Source: an uncultured Cloacibacillus sp.
Lineage (GTDB): Bacteria > Synergistota > Synergistia > Synergistales > Synergistaceae
Direction: 5' to 3'
Assembly: GCA_934511335.1 (NCBI GenBank)
Contig: CAKSWL010000014.1
Location: forward strand, 1-16,572
DNA: 16,572 nt
Shown here piece by piece: positions 7,724 to 14,457 of this stretch; the first letter of the stretch is position 1; each line of letters opens with the position of its first letter. A program made the position numbers and the translations under genes. The notes beneath the pieces are model-generated. The model saw nothing but the letters and a program-made list of their open reading frames with translations, was not told the DNA's origin and did no database searches.

Positions 7724-8316
7724 GGATATACCTAATCCGTCACGCGCAGTCGCTCGCGAATGCGGAAAAGGTTTGGACCGGACAGCGCGACATCCCGCTT
7801 TCGCCGCAGGGCGTCGCGGAACAGCGGGCGCTGTGCGCGCGGTTTTTTTATCCGCGGGCGGAGCTTTATTTTTCCTCGCCGCTTGCGCGCTGTACGCAGT
7901 CGCTTGAGTTGATCTACGGACGTGCGGCGGATTATCTCTCCTCGGAATTATCCGAATGCGCTCTCGGCATCCTTGAGGGACGTCACTATACAAATCTCGA
8001 CAACGATCCCCAATACACGGCCTGGCTCGCGGAGCCGGACCGGCCGATAGAGGGCGGCGAGAGTTTCAACGGCTTCACGCGGCGCGCCTGCCGCGGCTTT
8101 GAAGGGCTGCTCGCCCGCTGCCGCGCGGCGGGGGCCTCCACCGCTGCCGGCACGATGCACGGTAATGTGATGCGCGCGGTGCTGCACCGCTTCGCGGCTC
8201 CTGAAATACCCCACAGCGAATGGCGGATACCGAACGGCGGCATGTATATTCTTGATTTCGCCGCGGAGGGACATCTCGTATCATGGCGCACCGCGCCGGA
8301 TTTTCTCTTTGTATGA
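7720..8316 (+). CDS. cobC: Histidine phosphatase, probable alpha-ribazole phosphatase CobC
   Basis: Phosphoglycerate-mutase-like phosphatase. In this context it should remove phosphate from alpha-ribazole 5'-phosphate or adenosylcobalamin 5'-phosphate in nucleotide loop assembly. The 198-residue protein shows the RHAQS motif with nucleophile H8, the phosphate-pocket arginine in SPLARCTQS (R57), LGILEGRHY with acid E86, and the second histidine in TMHGNVM (H147). The GTG start overlaps the cobD stop (GTGA) and has GAGGGA (7708-7713) six bases upstream. Family members act on many phosphoesters, so the CobC call rests largely on the neighbours. No terminator is visible before the next promoter. 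Confidence 0.83.
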   Translation: MRIYLIRHAQSLANAEKVWTGQRDIPLSPQGVAEQRALCARFFYPRAELYFSSPLARCTQSLELIYGRAADYLSSELSECALGILEGRHYTNLDNDPQYTAWLAEPDRPIEGGESFNGFTRRACRGFEGLLARCRAAGASTAAGTMHGNVMRAVLHRFAAPEIPHSEWRIPNGGMYILDFAAEGHLVSWRTAPDFLFV

Positions 8317-8372
8317 CGCTGCAAAAATACCCTGGGGCAAGCAAAAAAATATCTGTACGCGCCGCGGCCTTC

Positions 8373-8381
8373 TGTTATAAT
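8373..8381 (+). promoter_or_regulatory. Extended -10 promoter upstream of the cobalamin riboswitch
   Basis: TGT followed by a perfect TATAAT (8376-8381). The -35 region (about 8353-8358) is poor, which extended -10 promoters tolerate, and an A-rich stretch at 8342-8352 could act as an UP element. The predicted start, about 8388, lies just ahead of the riboswitch. Confidence 0.7.
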
Positions 8382-8400
8382 TAACGGAAAATTAAATATT

Positions 8401-8556
8401 GTCTCTTGCTGCTAGGGAAACCGGTGCGGATTTTTTCCAATGCCGGTACGGCCCCGCCACTGTAGTTCGGACGAAGGCGCAAAGACGTCACTGGATTTTT
8501 TCCGGGAAGACGCGCACGGAGGATGAAGATAAGTCAGGAAACCTGCGGGGAGAGGT
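8401..8556 (+). promoter_or_regulatory. Cobalamin riboswitch (AdoCbl-type aptamer)
   Basis: Conserved blocks appear in the correct order: GGGAAACCGGTGCGGA (from about 8415), the partner CCGGTACGG, the B12 box GCCACTG (8456-8462), CACTGG...CCGGGAAG (about 8490-8509), and GTCAGGAAACCTGC (8533-8546). CTCT at 8403-8406 can pair with AGAG at 8551-8554 as a P1 stem. It should sense adenosylcobalamin and turn the downstream cbiK operon off when the cofactor is plentiful. The 5' boundary is approximate. Confidence 0.93.
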
Positions 8557-8719
8557 AAAAGGAGGGATCTGTTTGCGCGGGCAAGCGTCTTTAGAGTAGC
8601 TTGTACAACTCAGCACAAGTTGACAGGACGAAGACTCGAAGGATCGCCTTCGGGCCTTTATTTTTATTGGCCCAGAATGTTTCTGGATTGGTGTGATCGA
8701 AAGGATGGAAATATTTCTC
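8557..8719 (+). promoter_or_regulatory. Expression platform of the riboswitch, with competing hairpins
   Basis: The leader between aptamer and cbiK holds a 7-bp stem (8598-8604 with 8615-8621, one G-U), the CGAAGG/CCTTCG hairpin listed separately, and a GGGCC/GGCCC hairpin (8652-8656 with 8669-8673). A second CGAAG (8629-8633) could pair with the same CTTCG in place of 8637-8641, giving two exclusive folds. The segment also has a strong unused ribosome binding site (8559-8566) before an 8-codon frame. No protein-coding gene of normal length is seen here. Which fold is the ON state cannot be decided by eye. Confidence 0.5.
8637..8668 (+). terminator. Probable riboswitch-controlled intrinsic terminator
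   Basis: CGAAGG (8637-8642), loop ATCG, CCTTCG (8647-8652), followed a few bases later by a T-rich tract (8657-8668, ten T in twelve). The six-pair stem and interrupted T tract make it a modest terminator, reasonable as a switchable attenuator between aptamer and cbiK. Confidence 0.5.
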
Positions 8720-9610
8720 ATGAAATCGTTTGCAATAGCGCTCGCAATACTTACCCTGGTAATCTCCGGCACGGCCTTCGCCGCCGCCCCCAAGGATAAA
8801 CCCGACAAGACGGGCATCCTGGTCGTCTCCTTCGGCACCTCGATGCCGGAGGCAAAGAAGGCGATCGACAATCTCGTCGATTCGACGAAGATGGCCTTCC
8901 CCGACACCGAAGTCCGCCTCGCCTATACCTCGAACATCATCCGCCGCAAGATCGCGAAGGAGCAGAACGTCAACATCCCGACTCCGACCTCCGCGCTCGC
9001 GCAGATGAACGACGAGGGCTTCACCCACGTCTACGTGATGCCGATGCACATCATCCCCGGCGAAGAGTATGACGATATCGCGGGCATCGTAAACGGCTTT
9101 GCCGCGGTAAAGGGAAAGTATGAGTTCAGGAAAATCATGCTCGGCCTCCCCTATCTATCTTCGCCCGCCGACTGCGACGTCATGGCCGACATCCTCATGA
9201 AGCGTTTCGCGAAAGACCTTGCGAAAAAGGGAACCGTGATCGTCCTTATGGGACACGGCACGCCGCATCATGCCGCGAACGCGATGTACAGCCAGCTCCA
9301 GCTCTCGCTTGATAAGAAGGCCCCTGGACGCTTTGCGATCGGCACCGTGGAGGCGGCCCCGATGATCGAAGACGTCGTCGCGCGCCTCAAGCACGACAAG
9401 GGCGTGAAGACGCTCGTTCTTTCGCCGCTGATGATCGTTGCGGGCGACCACGCGAACAACGACCTCTCAGACGAGGACGACCCCGAGTCATGGTACAGCC
9501 AGCTCAAGGCGGCGGGCTATAAGGATATCAGGACCTTCCTCGTCGGACTCGGCGAAGACGCGGATATGGCACGCGTCTACGTCTCCAAGATCAAGGATAT
9601 GATGAAATAA
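8720..9610 (+). CDS. cbiK: Sirohydrochlorin cobaltochelatase CbiK with an export signal
   Basis: Class II chelatase that inserts Co2+ into sirohydrochlorin, the first dedicated step of the anaerobic B12 route. The 296-residue protein shows TGILVVSFGTSMPEA (31-45), MGHGTPHHA with metal/proton histidine H179, VEAAP with E211, and SPLMIVAGDHANND with H244, matching the CbiK active-site pattern. Residues 1-21 (MKSFAIALAILTLVISGTAFA) form a convincing Sec signal peptide cut at AFA, so the mature enzyme may be periplasmic, like the CbiKP form known from Desulfovibrio. ATG 8720 is chosen because it begins the signal peptide and has AAGGATGGA upstream; in-frame GTG 8693 and ATG 8705 are alternatives. 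It is the first gene after the riboswitch, three bases before the importer permease. Confidence 0.92.
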   Translation: MKSFAIALAILTLVISGTAFAAAPKDKPDKTGILVVSFGTSMPEAKKAIDNLVDSTKMAFPDTEVRLAYTSNIIRRKIAKEQNVNIPTPTSALAQMNDEGFTHVYVMPMHIIPGEEYDDIAGIVNGFAAVKGKYEFRKIMLGLPYLSSPADCDVMADILMKRFAKDLAKKGTVIVLMGHGTPHHAANAMYSQLQLSLDKKAPGRFAIGTVEAAPMIEDVVARLKHDKGVKTLVLSPLMIVAGDHANNDLSDEDDPESWYSQLKAAGYKDIRTFLVGLGEDADMARVYVSKIKDMMK

Positions 9611-9613
9611 GAG

Positions 9614-10633
9614 ATGACCGGCGCGGCGGAACTTGCTGACCACAGGCGGCAGCTTTATCGGAGGCGTCTGCGTCTTGCGGCGCTGCTTTTTCTGTTTTTG
9701 CTCGCCGCCGCGCTCTGGCGGCTCGGCGCTGGCGAGTGGGATATTCCCGCCGCCCGCGTCGCGGCGCTTTTGAATCCCTTTTTAGACGAAGCCTCGCGCG
9801 CCTCGCCCGAGGCCCTCGTCGTCCGCGGCGTCCGCCTGCCGCGCTTTCTCGCCGCGGTGGGGACGGGCGGGCTGCTCGCCGTGGCGGGCGCGGTGCTGCA
9901 GGGACTGCTGACGAATCCGCTGGCCGAGCCCTATACGCTTGGGATCGCGGCGGGCGCGGCCTTTGGCGGCGCTCTCGGCTTCTTCTGCGGCTCCTTCGCG
10001 GTGACGCCGATGGCCTTCGCGGGGGCGATGGCCGCCCTCTGGCTCGTGGGCCTCATCGCTTCGCGCAGCGGCGGCGGCGCGGCCTATATCGTTCTTGCGG
10101 GCGTCATCACGAACGCGATCCTCTCCGCCGGCGTCACTTTCCTCAAGGCGATCGCAGACGACCGTCTCAGCGCCATCGTCCTCTGGCTCATGGGCAGCCT
10201 CTCGGGGGCCTCGCCGTTTTCCGCCGCAGCCGTTTGGGGGGCGGCCCTCATCCTCTTTATCCCCGCCTTTATCTACGCGCGCCAGATAGACGCCGTCTCC
10301 CTCTCCGAAGGGCAGGGAACGCTGCTCGGCATCGACGAGAAGAGACTGCGCGGGCTGCTGACGGCGGCCTCGTCGCTCGCCACCGCCGCCGCCGTCAGCT
10401 TCTTCGGCATCATCGGCTTCGTCGGCCTCGTCGTGCCGCATCTGATGCGCGCCTTCACGGGACCGGCGACGAGGCCGCTCCTTGTTTTCAGCTTCTTGGG
10501 CGGCGGTTTGCTGCTCGCGCTCGCCGACGGCGCGGCGCAGGCGCTCGGCGAGCTTCCCGTGGGCGTCATCACGGCGCTCATCGGCGGCCCTTTCTTCTGC
10601 TGGATACTGACGAGCAGGAGGCGCGGCGCGTGA
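9614..10633 (+). CDS. btuC: FecCD/BtuC-family ABC importer permease
   Basis: Membrane subunit of a type II ABC importer for cobalamin, haem or iron-siderophore-sized ligands. The 339-residue protein has about ten hydrophobic helices and the family motifs VVRGVRLPR (about 68-76), AGAVLQGLLTNPLAEP (91-106), GIIGFVGLVVPHLMR (ATPase contact region, about 265-279), and ELPVGVITALIGGPFF near the C-terminus. It starts three bases after the cbiK stop with only a weak ribosome binding site, so re-initiation is likely, and overlaps the ATPase gene by four bases. The riboswitch and corrin genes favour a corrinoid or cobalt-related cargo, but siderophore or haem specificity cannot be excluded. Confidence 0.87.
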   Translation: MTGAAELADHRRQLYRRRLRLAALLFLFLLAAALWRLGAGEWDIPAARVAALLNPFLDEASRASPEALVVRGVRLPRFLAAVGTGGLLAVAGAVLQGLLTNPLAEPYTLGIAAGAAFGGALGFFCGSFAVTPMAFAGAMAALWLVGLIASRSGGGAAYIVLAGVITNAILSAGVTFLKAIADDRLSAIVLWLMGSLSGASPFSAAAVWGAALILFIPAFIYARQIDAVSLSEGQGTLLGIDEKRLRGLLTAASSLATAAAVSFFGIIGFVGLVVPHLMRAFTGPATRPLLVFSFLGGGLLLALADGAAQALGELPVGVITALIGGPFFCWILTSRRRGA

Positions 10634-11391
10634 ATCTCTACACCTTCAGCGGATTATGCGCCGGCTACGGCGCGAAGCAGATCATCGACAACATCAGCGG
10701 CGAGATCAAGCGCGGCCGCATCACGGCGCTCATCGGGCCGAACGGCGGCGGCAAAAGCACGCTGCTGCGCACCATGGGAGGCCTCGGCCGCTATGGAGGC
10801 AGCCTGCGGCTCGGTGCGCGCGAGGTAAAAGATATCCCGCGCCGCGACTTCGGGCGCACAGTCGGCTTCCTTCCCCAGAGCATCGGCGTGAAGGCGGCCT
10901 TCACCGTCTACGAGGTCATCTCGCTCGGACGCCTTCCCTTTCACAGCGCGCTCGAGCCGATGCGGGCGCGGGACGACAAGATAATCCTTGAGAGCGCGGC
11001 ACTCGCGGAGGTGGATCATCTGCTTCTCCGCACGGCGACGGAGTTATCGGGAGGCGAACGCCAGCGCGTGCTCTTCGCGATGACCCTCGCCCAGCAGCCG
11101 GAGCTATTTCTGCTTGACGAACCGACGTCGGCGCTCGACCCGAGCCATTCGCGGCGTATCTTCTCGCTGCTGCGGCGGCTCGCCTCGCAGGGCAGGAGCG
11201 TCGTCGCGGCGGCGCACGATCTGAACGGCGCGATCTCCTGCTGCGACGACTTTATCGCGCTCAGAGAGGGAAAGATCATCGCCAGCGGCCCCGTAGGGCT
11301 GCTCGACGAAAAAATCCTGCGGGAACTTTACGGAATAAAGTTTCGCCGCTACACATCGGAGGATGGCGACATCGCATGGCACCCAGAATAA
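10630..11391 (+). CDS. btuD: ABC importer ATPase (BtuD/FecE-type)
   Basis: Cytoplasmic ATP-hydrolysing subunit that powers the preceding permease. In 253 residues it shows Walker A GPNGGGKST (36-44), the Q-loop FLPQ (Q83), the signature LSGGERQ (139-145), Walker B LFLLDEP (159-165), the D-loop SALD (167-170) and the switch histidine H196 in AAHDLN. The start is GTG 10630: AGGAGG (10616-10621) lies eight bases before it and GTGA overlaps the permease stop. The frame stays open far upstream of this GTG, but that part only shadows the permease gene. The 3' end overlaps the next gene by 16 bases. Confidence 0.9.
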   Translation: MNLYTFSGLCAGYGAKQIIDNISGEIKRGRITALIGPNGGGKSTLLRTMGGLGRYGGSLRLGAREVKDIPRRDFGRTVGFLPQSIGVKAAFTVYEVISLGRLPFHSALEPMRARDDKIILESAALAEVDHLLLRTATELSGGERQRVLFAMTLAQQPELFLLDEPTSALDPSHSRRIFSLLRRLASQGRSVVAAAHDLNGAISCCDDFIALREGKIIASGPVGLLDEKILRELYGIKFRRYTSEDGDIAWHPE

Positions 11392-12227
11392 TTTTATCCG
11401 TCCTTATCCTGCTTTTATCTTCCCCGTTCCGATCGGAGGCGTCGGCGGCGCGCATAATTTCGCTTTACCCCGGCCACACGGACAATATCGTCGCGCTCGG
11501 CGGAGAAAAGAAGCTCGTCGCCATCTCGAAGAACGACGATGACGAGATGTTGCCGCGGCTGCCGCGGCTTTCTGCGAAGAGCGGCGCGGAGGAGATTTTG
11601 GCGCTCAAACCCGACCTCGTGCTGACGCGCGGCCTCGCGGAACGCCAGAACCCCCGGCTGCGCGGCGTGCTTGAACGCGCCGGCATCAAGGTAGTCTCGA
11701 TAGAGCCGCCGCGGTGGGACGGCTTCGCCGCCTATCTGCGGGAGCTCGCCGCGCTCATCGGCGGCGACCCGGCAGCCGCGGAGGCGAAGCTGAAAAAGAT
11801 ACGCGGCGCGATCGCCGCGGAGGCGGCGATGAGATCAAAGGGCAAAACCCCCGCCGTTTTTGTGGAGGCGACGGCGAAAGAGCTGCACACCTGTTCTCCC
11901 GACTCATGGGCGGCACGGCTTATCGCGCTCGCGGGAGGCCGCAGCGCCGCCCCCGGCGCACAAGCGATCCGCAAAGGCAGCGCGATCGCCCCCTACGGCC
12001 TCGAGCGGATACTCAAGGCCGCCGCTGCTGGCGAAATAGATGTATATTTGGTACAGCAGGGCACGATGAACGCCGCCGATATGAGGTCGTTCGCGGCGCG
12101 CCCTTGGTATCCGGCGGTAAAAAATATCATAATTGCGGCTGTGCCGGAAAAAGAGCTGAGCCGCCCGTCGCTGCTCGGGCTTGAGGCCGGGGGCCGGCGG
12201 CTGATAAAAATATTCTACGGAGAGTGA
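11376..12227 (+). CDS. btuF: Periplasmic substrate-binding protein of the ABC importer (BtuF-like)
   Basis: Periplasmic-binding protein of the TroA/BtuF fold (PF01497 type) that would deliver ligand to the permease. The 283-residue precursor has a signal peptide (residues 1-24, cut after EASA) with no lipobox cysteine, so it should be soluble in the periplasm. Fold features: RIISLYPGHTDNIVALGG at the mature N-terminus, EEILALKPDLVLT (about 72-84), a long linking helix after IGGDPAAAEAKLKKI, LIALAGGR, and RPWYPAVKN in the C-lobe. GGAGG (11358-11362) lies 13 bases before the ATG. The gene overlaps the ATPase by 16 bases and the next frame by a GTGA. Its ligand is not evident; corrinoid is favoured by context. 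Confidence 0.83.
   Translation: MAPRIILSVLILLLSSPFRSEASAARIISLYPGHTDNIVALGGEKKLVAISKNDDDEMLPRLPRLSAKSGAEEILALKPDLVLTRGLAERQNPRLRGVLERAGIKVVSIEPPRWDGFAAYLRELAALIGGDPAAAEAKLKKIRGAIAAEAAMRSKGKTPAVFVEATAKELHTCSPDSWAARLIALAGGRSAAPGAQAIRKGSAIAPYGLERILKAAAAGEIDVYLVQQGTMNAADMRSFAARPWYPAVKNIIIAAVPEKELSRPSLLGLEAGGRRLIKIFYGE
12219..12224 (+). promoter_or_regulatory. Ribosome binding site that bears on the cbiL start
   Basis: GGAGAG ends eight bases before TTG 12233, ideal spacing. The earlier GTG at 12224 overlaps this site and has nothing suitable upstream. It would, however, make the usual GTGA coupling with the preceding stop. Confidence 0.5.
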
Positions 12228-12232
12228 AGACT

Positions 12233-12925
12233 TTGAAATTTACAGTTGTCGGCGTGGGGCCCGGAGATCCCGAGCTCGTCACGCTCAAGGCGTTAAGGAT
12301 CATAAAAGAGGCGGACGTCGTGCTGACGCCCTATTCGCCCCGCGGGAAGTTCTCCGTCGCCGAGCAGATCGTGCGCGCAAATCTTCCGGAGATCAAGACG
12401 ACCCCCATCACCTTTCCGATGCTCACCGACGCAAAGGAGCGCGAAAAATTCCTCTTAGGCGAGCTTGAGAGGATAGGCGCGGCGTGGCGCGGCACAAAGA
12501 GCGCCGTGCTGCCAGTCATCGGCGACTCGGCGCTTTATGCGACCGGCTCTTATCTCTTCGAGGCCTGGAAAAAACTCGTGCCGGAGCTGGAGCTGTCGCT
12601 CGTTCCCGGCATCTCGGCGCATCAGCTCGCGGCCTCGCGCATCGGCTCCTTCCTCGCGATGGGCGAGGATATCTTCTCCGTCGTCCCCTGCATCGACGAC
12701 CGCGAGGGAATTGTGGCGGCGCTGCGCCGCGCCGATGCCGCGGCGCTCTACAAACCCTGCATTTTGAAGGAAGCTCTCGCTGCGGTCGTCGACGCGGCGG
12801 GGCCGTGGCGGCGCCTAGTACGCATCGACCGCGCGGGGCTCGCCGACGAAAAAATATACGAGGGGCGAGCGGCGCTTGAGCCCGCTGAGGAGTATCTTTC
12901 GATACTGCTGCTCTGGCGGAGCTAA
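12233..12925 (+). CDS. cbiL: Cobalt-factor II / precorrin-2 C20-methyltransferase CbiL
   Basis: SAM-dependent tetrapyrrole methylase that methylates C20 of cobalt-factor II, the product of CbiK, to give cobalt-factor III. The protein has 230 residues from TTG 12233 (or 233 from GTG 12224). It opens with KFTVVGVGPGDPELVT, the SAM-binding loop, followed by ALRIIKEADVVLTPYS, then GDSALYATGSYLF (about 99-111) and VPGISAHQLAASRIG (about 125-139), as in CbiL/CobI rather than other methylases. TTG 12233 gives a typical N-terminus and has a well-placed ribosome binding site; GTG 12224 is the alternative. It sits inside the riboswitch operon, next in pathway order after the chelatase if the importer is set aside. 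Confidence 0.9.
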   Translation: MKFTVVGVGPGDPELVTLKALRIIKEADVVLTPYSPRGKFSVAEQIVRANLPEIKTTPITFPMLTDAKEREKFLLGELERIGAAWRGTKSAVLPVIGDSALYATGSYLFEAWKKLVPELELSLVPGISAHQLAASRIGSFLAMGEDIFSVVPCIDDREGIVAALRRADAAALYKPCILKEALAAVVDAAGPWRRLVRIDRAGLADEKIYEGRAALEPAEEYLSILLLWRS

Positions 12926-13822
12926 GTGGACTGGCGCGGCCTGGTCGCGGGCGAGCTGCGGCTCACCTTCGACATCCTCTTCGGACTTCTGATCGGCTTT
13001 GCGATCTTAAGAAGCGGCCTCGCGGACAGGCTAATGCGGCGGCTTGTGCCGCATCTGCGAAAGGCGGGCATCGGCTCCGCGCTCGGGATGGCGCTGACGC
13101 TCTCCCTCGGCTCCGCGAAGGCGGGCGCGGCCTTTATCGCCTCGGCGCTGGAGGGCGGAAGGATCTCCGCACGCTCGGCTAAATGGGGAACGCTGCTGCT
13201 CTCCTTTCCCGCCTACCTGCACCGCTGGCCCTCGACGATGGTGATGGCGGCCTCAATGGCGGGGACCGCGGGGGCGATATTCGGCGCGATTTTGCTGCTG
13301 CGCAGCGCGGCGCGTTTCGTATTGATACTTTTCATCCTCCGGCGCGGCGGCGCGGCGGAGGAAACGGCGGCCGAGGCCGGCGCGGAAGGCTCCGCAACGA
13401 CGATGCGTTTTAATAAAAAACTGCTCAGGACGCTGCCGACCGCCTGGTTCTTCTTCGCCGTCGCCTATCTGCTCGTACCGTGGGCCGAGAGCGCGATCAA
13501 GGACTGGCTGCTCGCGGGAACGATACTGCCGCTCGCGGCGCTTGCTGTGTCCGCCGCCTCTATCGCGCACGTCTCGGCGGCGCTCGCCATGGCGGGAGGC
13601 AGCCTCGCGGCGGGCGAGCTGACGATAGCGCAGGCGGTCTTCGCGCTGCTGCTCGGCAACAGCTTCGGCATCGTCACGCGGCTCTTCCGCGCGAACGCCG
13701 GCTACTATTTCGGCCTCTTCGGCAAGGATATGGCCAAGTGGCTTTTGTTTTGGAATTTTACGACGACCACGGGTTTTGCGGTACTGTCGATCGCGCTGGC
13801 GGCGCTGCCGCTGGTATTATAA
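12926..13822 (+). CDS. GATE/nucleoside-recognition domain membrane protein in the corrin operon
   Basis: Polytopic inner-membrane protein of 298 residues with about eight hydrophobic segments and no catalytic motif. It resembles the nucleoside-recognition (GATE) domain family found in bacteria and archaea: an N-terminal half with LGSAKAGAAFIASALEGG (about 60-77) and FPAYLHRWPSTMVMAAS (about 92-108), a hydrophilic linker rich in Ala/Glu/Gly (about 140-160), and a C-terminal half with LLLGNSFGIVTRLFRANAGY then YFGLFGKD. The GTG start directly follows the cbiL stop, with GGAG four bases before it. Its place between cbiL and cbiC under the cobalamin riboswitch argues for a role in cobalt, corrinoid or precursor transport, but the sequence gives no direct proof of substrate. 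Confidence 0.75.
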   Translation: MDWRGLVAGELRLTFDILFGLLIGFAILRSGLADRLMRRLVPHLRKAGIGSALGMALTLSLGSAKAGAAFIASALEGGRISARSAKWGTLLLSFPAYLHRWPSTMVMAASMAGTAGAIFGAILLLRSAARFVLILFILRRGGAAEETAAEAGAEGSATTMRFNKKLLRTLPTAWFFFAVAYLLVPWAESAIKDWLLAGTILPLAALAVSAASIAHVSAALAMAGGSLAAGELTIAQAVFALLLGNSFGIVTRLFRANAGYYFGLFGKDMAKWLLFWNFTTTTGFAVLSIALAALPLVL

Positions 13823-13835
13823 AAATTTTGCGGAT

Positions 13836-13843
13836 GAGGTGGA
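13836..13843 (+). promoter_or_regulatory. Ribosome binding site that fixes the cbiC start
   Basis: GAGGTGGA lies five bases before ATG 13849. The in-frame ATG at 13834 is preceded only by T/A-rich sequence, and MRPSEIER from 13849 matches the usual CbiC start. Confidence 0.65.
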
Positions 13844-13848
13844 CCGAT

Positions 13849-14457
13849 ATGAGGCCAAGCGAGATAGAACGGGCAAGTATGGACATTATCGCCTCCGAGA
13901 TGGGGCCCTGGCTCGGCGCTCCCGAGGAGCTGCCGGTGGTAAAACGTGTGATACACACGACGGCGGACTTCGACTTCGCGGATAATATGCGCTTTTCGCC
14001 GGACGCCGTGAGGCTCGCGCGCGAGGCGCTGAAACATGGCGCTCCCGTCGTCACCGACACGAACATGGCGGCGGCGGGAATCAACAAAGCGGCCTGCGCG
14101 CGCTTCGGCGTCGAGGTCGTCTGCCGCATGGCCGACCCCGCGGTGCGCGAGGCGGCGGAGACGCGCGGCACGACGCGCGCCGTCGTGAGCATGGAAGAGG
14201 CCGCGAAGGCAACGCCGGGGGCCGTCTTCGCGATCGGCAACGCCCCCACGGCGCTGATACGCCTCTGCGAGCTGATCGACGCGGGACAATGCGCTCCCGC
14301 GCTCGTCATCGGCGTGCCGGTCGGTTTCGTCAACGTAGTTGAGTCGAAAGAACGCCTGATCGCCACTAAGGTCCCTTACATCGCCGCGGTGGGGCGCAAG
14401 GGCGGTTCGCCCGTCGCTTCCACGATCGTAAACGCGCTGCTCTATGGCATCGAATAG
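13849..14457 (+). CDS. cbiC: Cobalt-precorrin-8 methylmutase CbiC
   Basis: Moves the C11 methyl group to C12, turning cobalt-precorrin-8 into cobyrinate. The 202-residue protein has the family start MRPSEIERASMDII, the conserved histidine motif VIHTTADFDFADNM (H36), TDTNMAAAGINK (about 66-77), FAIGNAPTAL (about 127-136), GVPVGFVNVVESKE (about 157-170) and GRKGGSPVASTIVNALL near the end. These are strong CbiC/CobH signatures. It overlaps cbiD by 14 bases and follows the GATE-protein gene after a 26-base gap. The frame is open well upstream of this start, but only as a shadow of the previous gene. Confidence 0.93.
   Translation: MRPSEIERASMDIIASEMGPWLGAPEELPVVKRVIHTTADFDFADNMRFSPDAVRLAREALKHGAPVVTDTNMAAAGINKAACARFGVEVVCRMADPAVREAAETRGTTRAVVSMEEAAKATPGAVFAIGNAPTALIRLCELIDAGQCAPALVIGVPVGFVNVVESKERLIATKVPYIAAVGRKGGSPVASTIVNALLYGIE

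Noticed and set aside
6644..7993. 449-codon open frame on the minus strand opposite cobD and cobC
   Set aside because: Antisense shadow of two well-identified genes; composition is Arg/Ala-rich with no recognisable domain or start signal.
8620..8625. Perfect TTGACA (-35 box) in the cbiK leader
   Set aside because: No -10 like sequence 16-19 bases downstream (the region is ATCGCC...). The segment is better explained as part of the leader RNA structure.
9736..10629. Long plus-strand open frame overlapping the importer permease and running into the ATPase gene
   Set aside because: The translation is arginine-rich and low in complexity, typical of an off-frame reading of GC-rich DNA. The permease frame has clear family motifs, and the ATPase start at 10630 has its own ribosome binding site.
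13480..13848. Upstream extension of the cbiC frame
   Set aside because: It overlaps the GATE-protein gene and reads as an Arg/Gly/Ala-rich shadow. MRPSEIER at 13849 with a ribosome binding site is the normal CbiC start.
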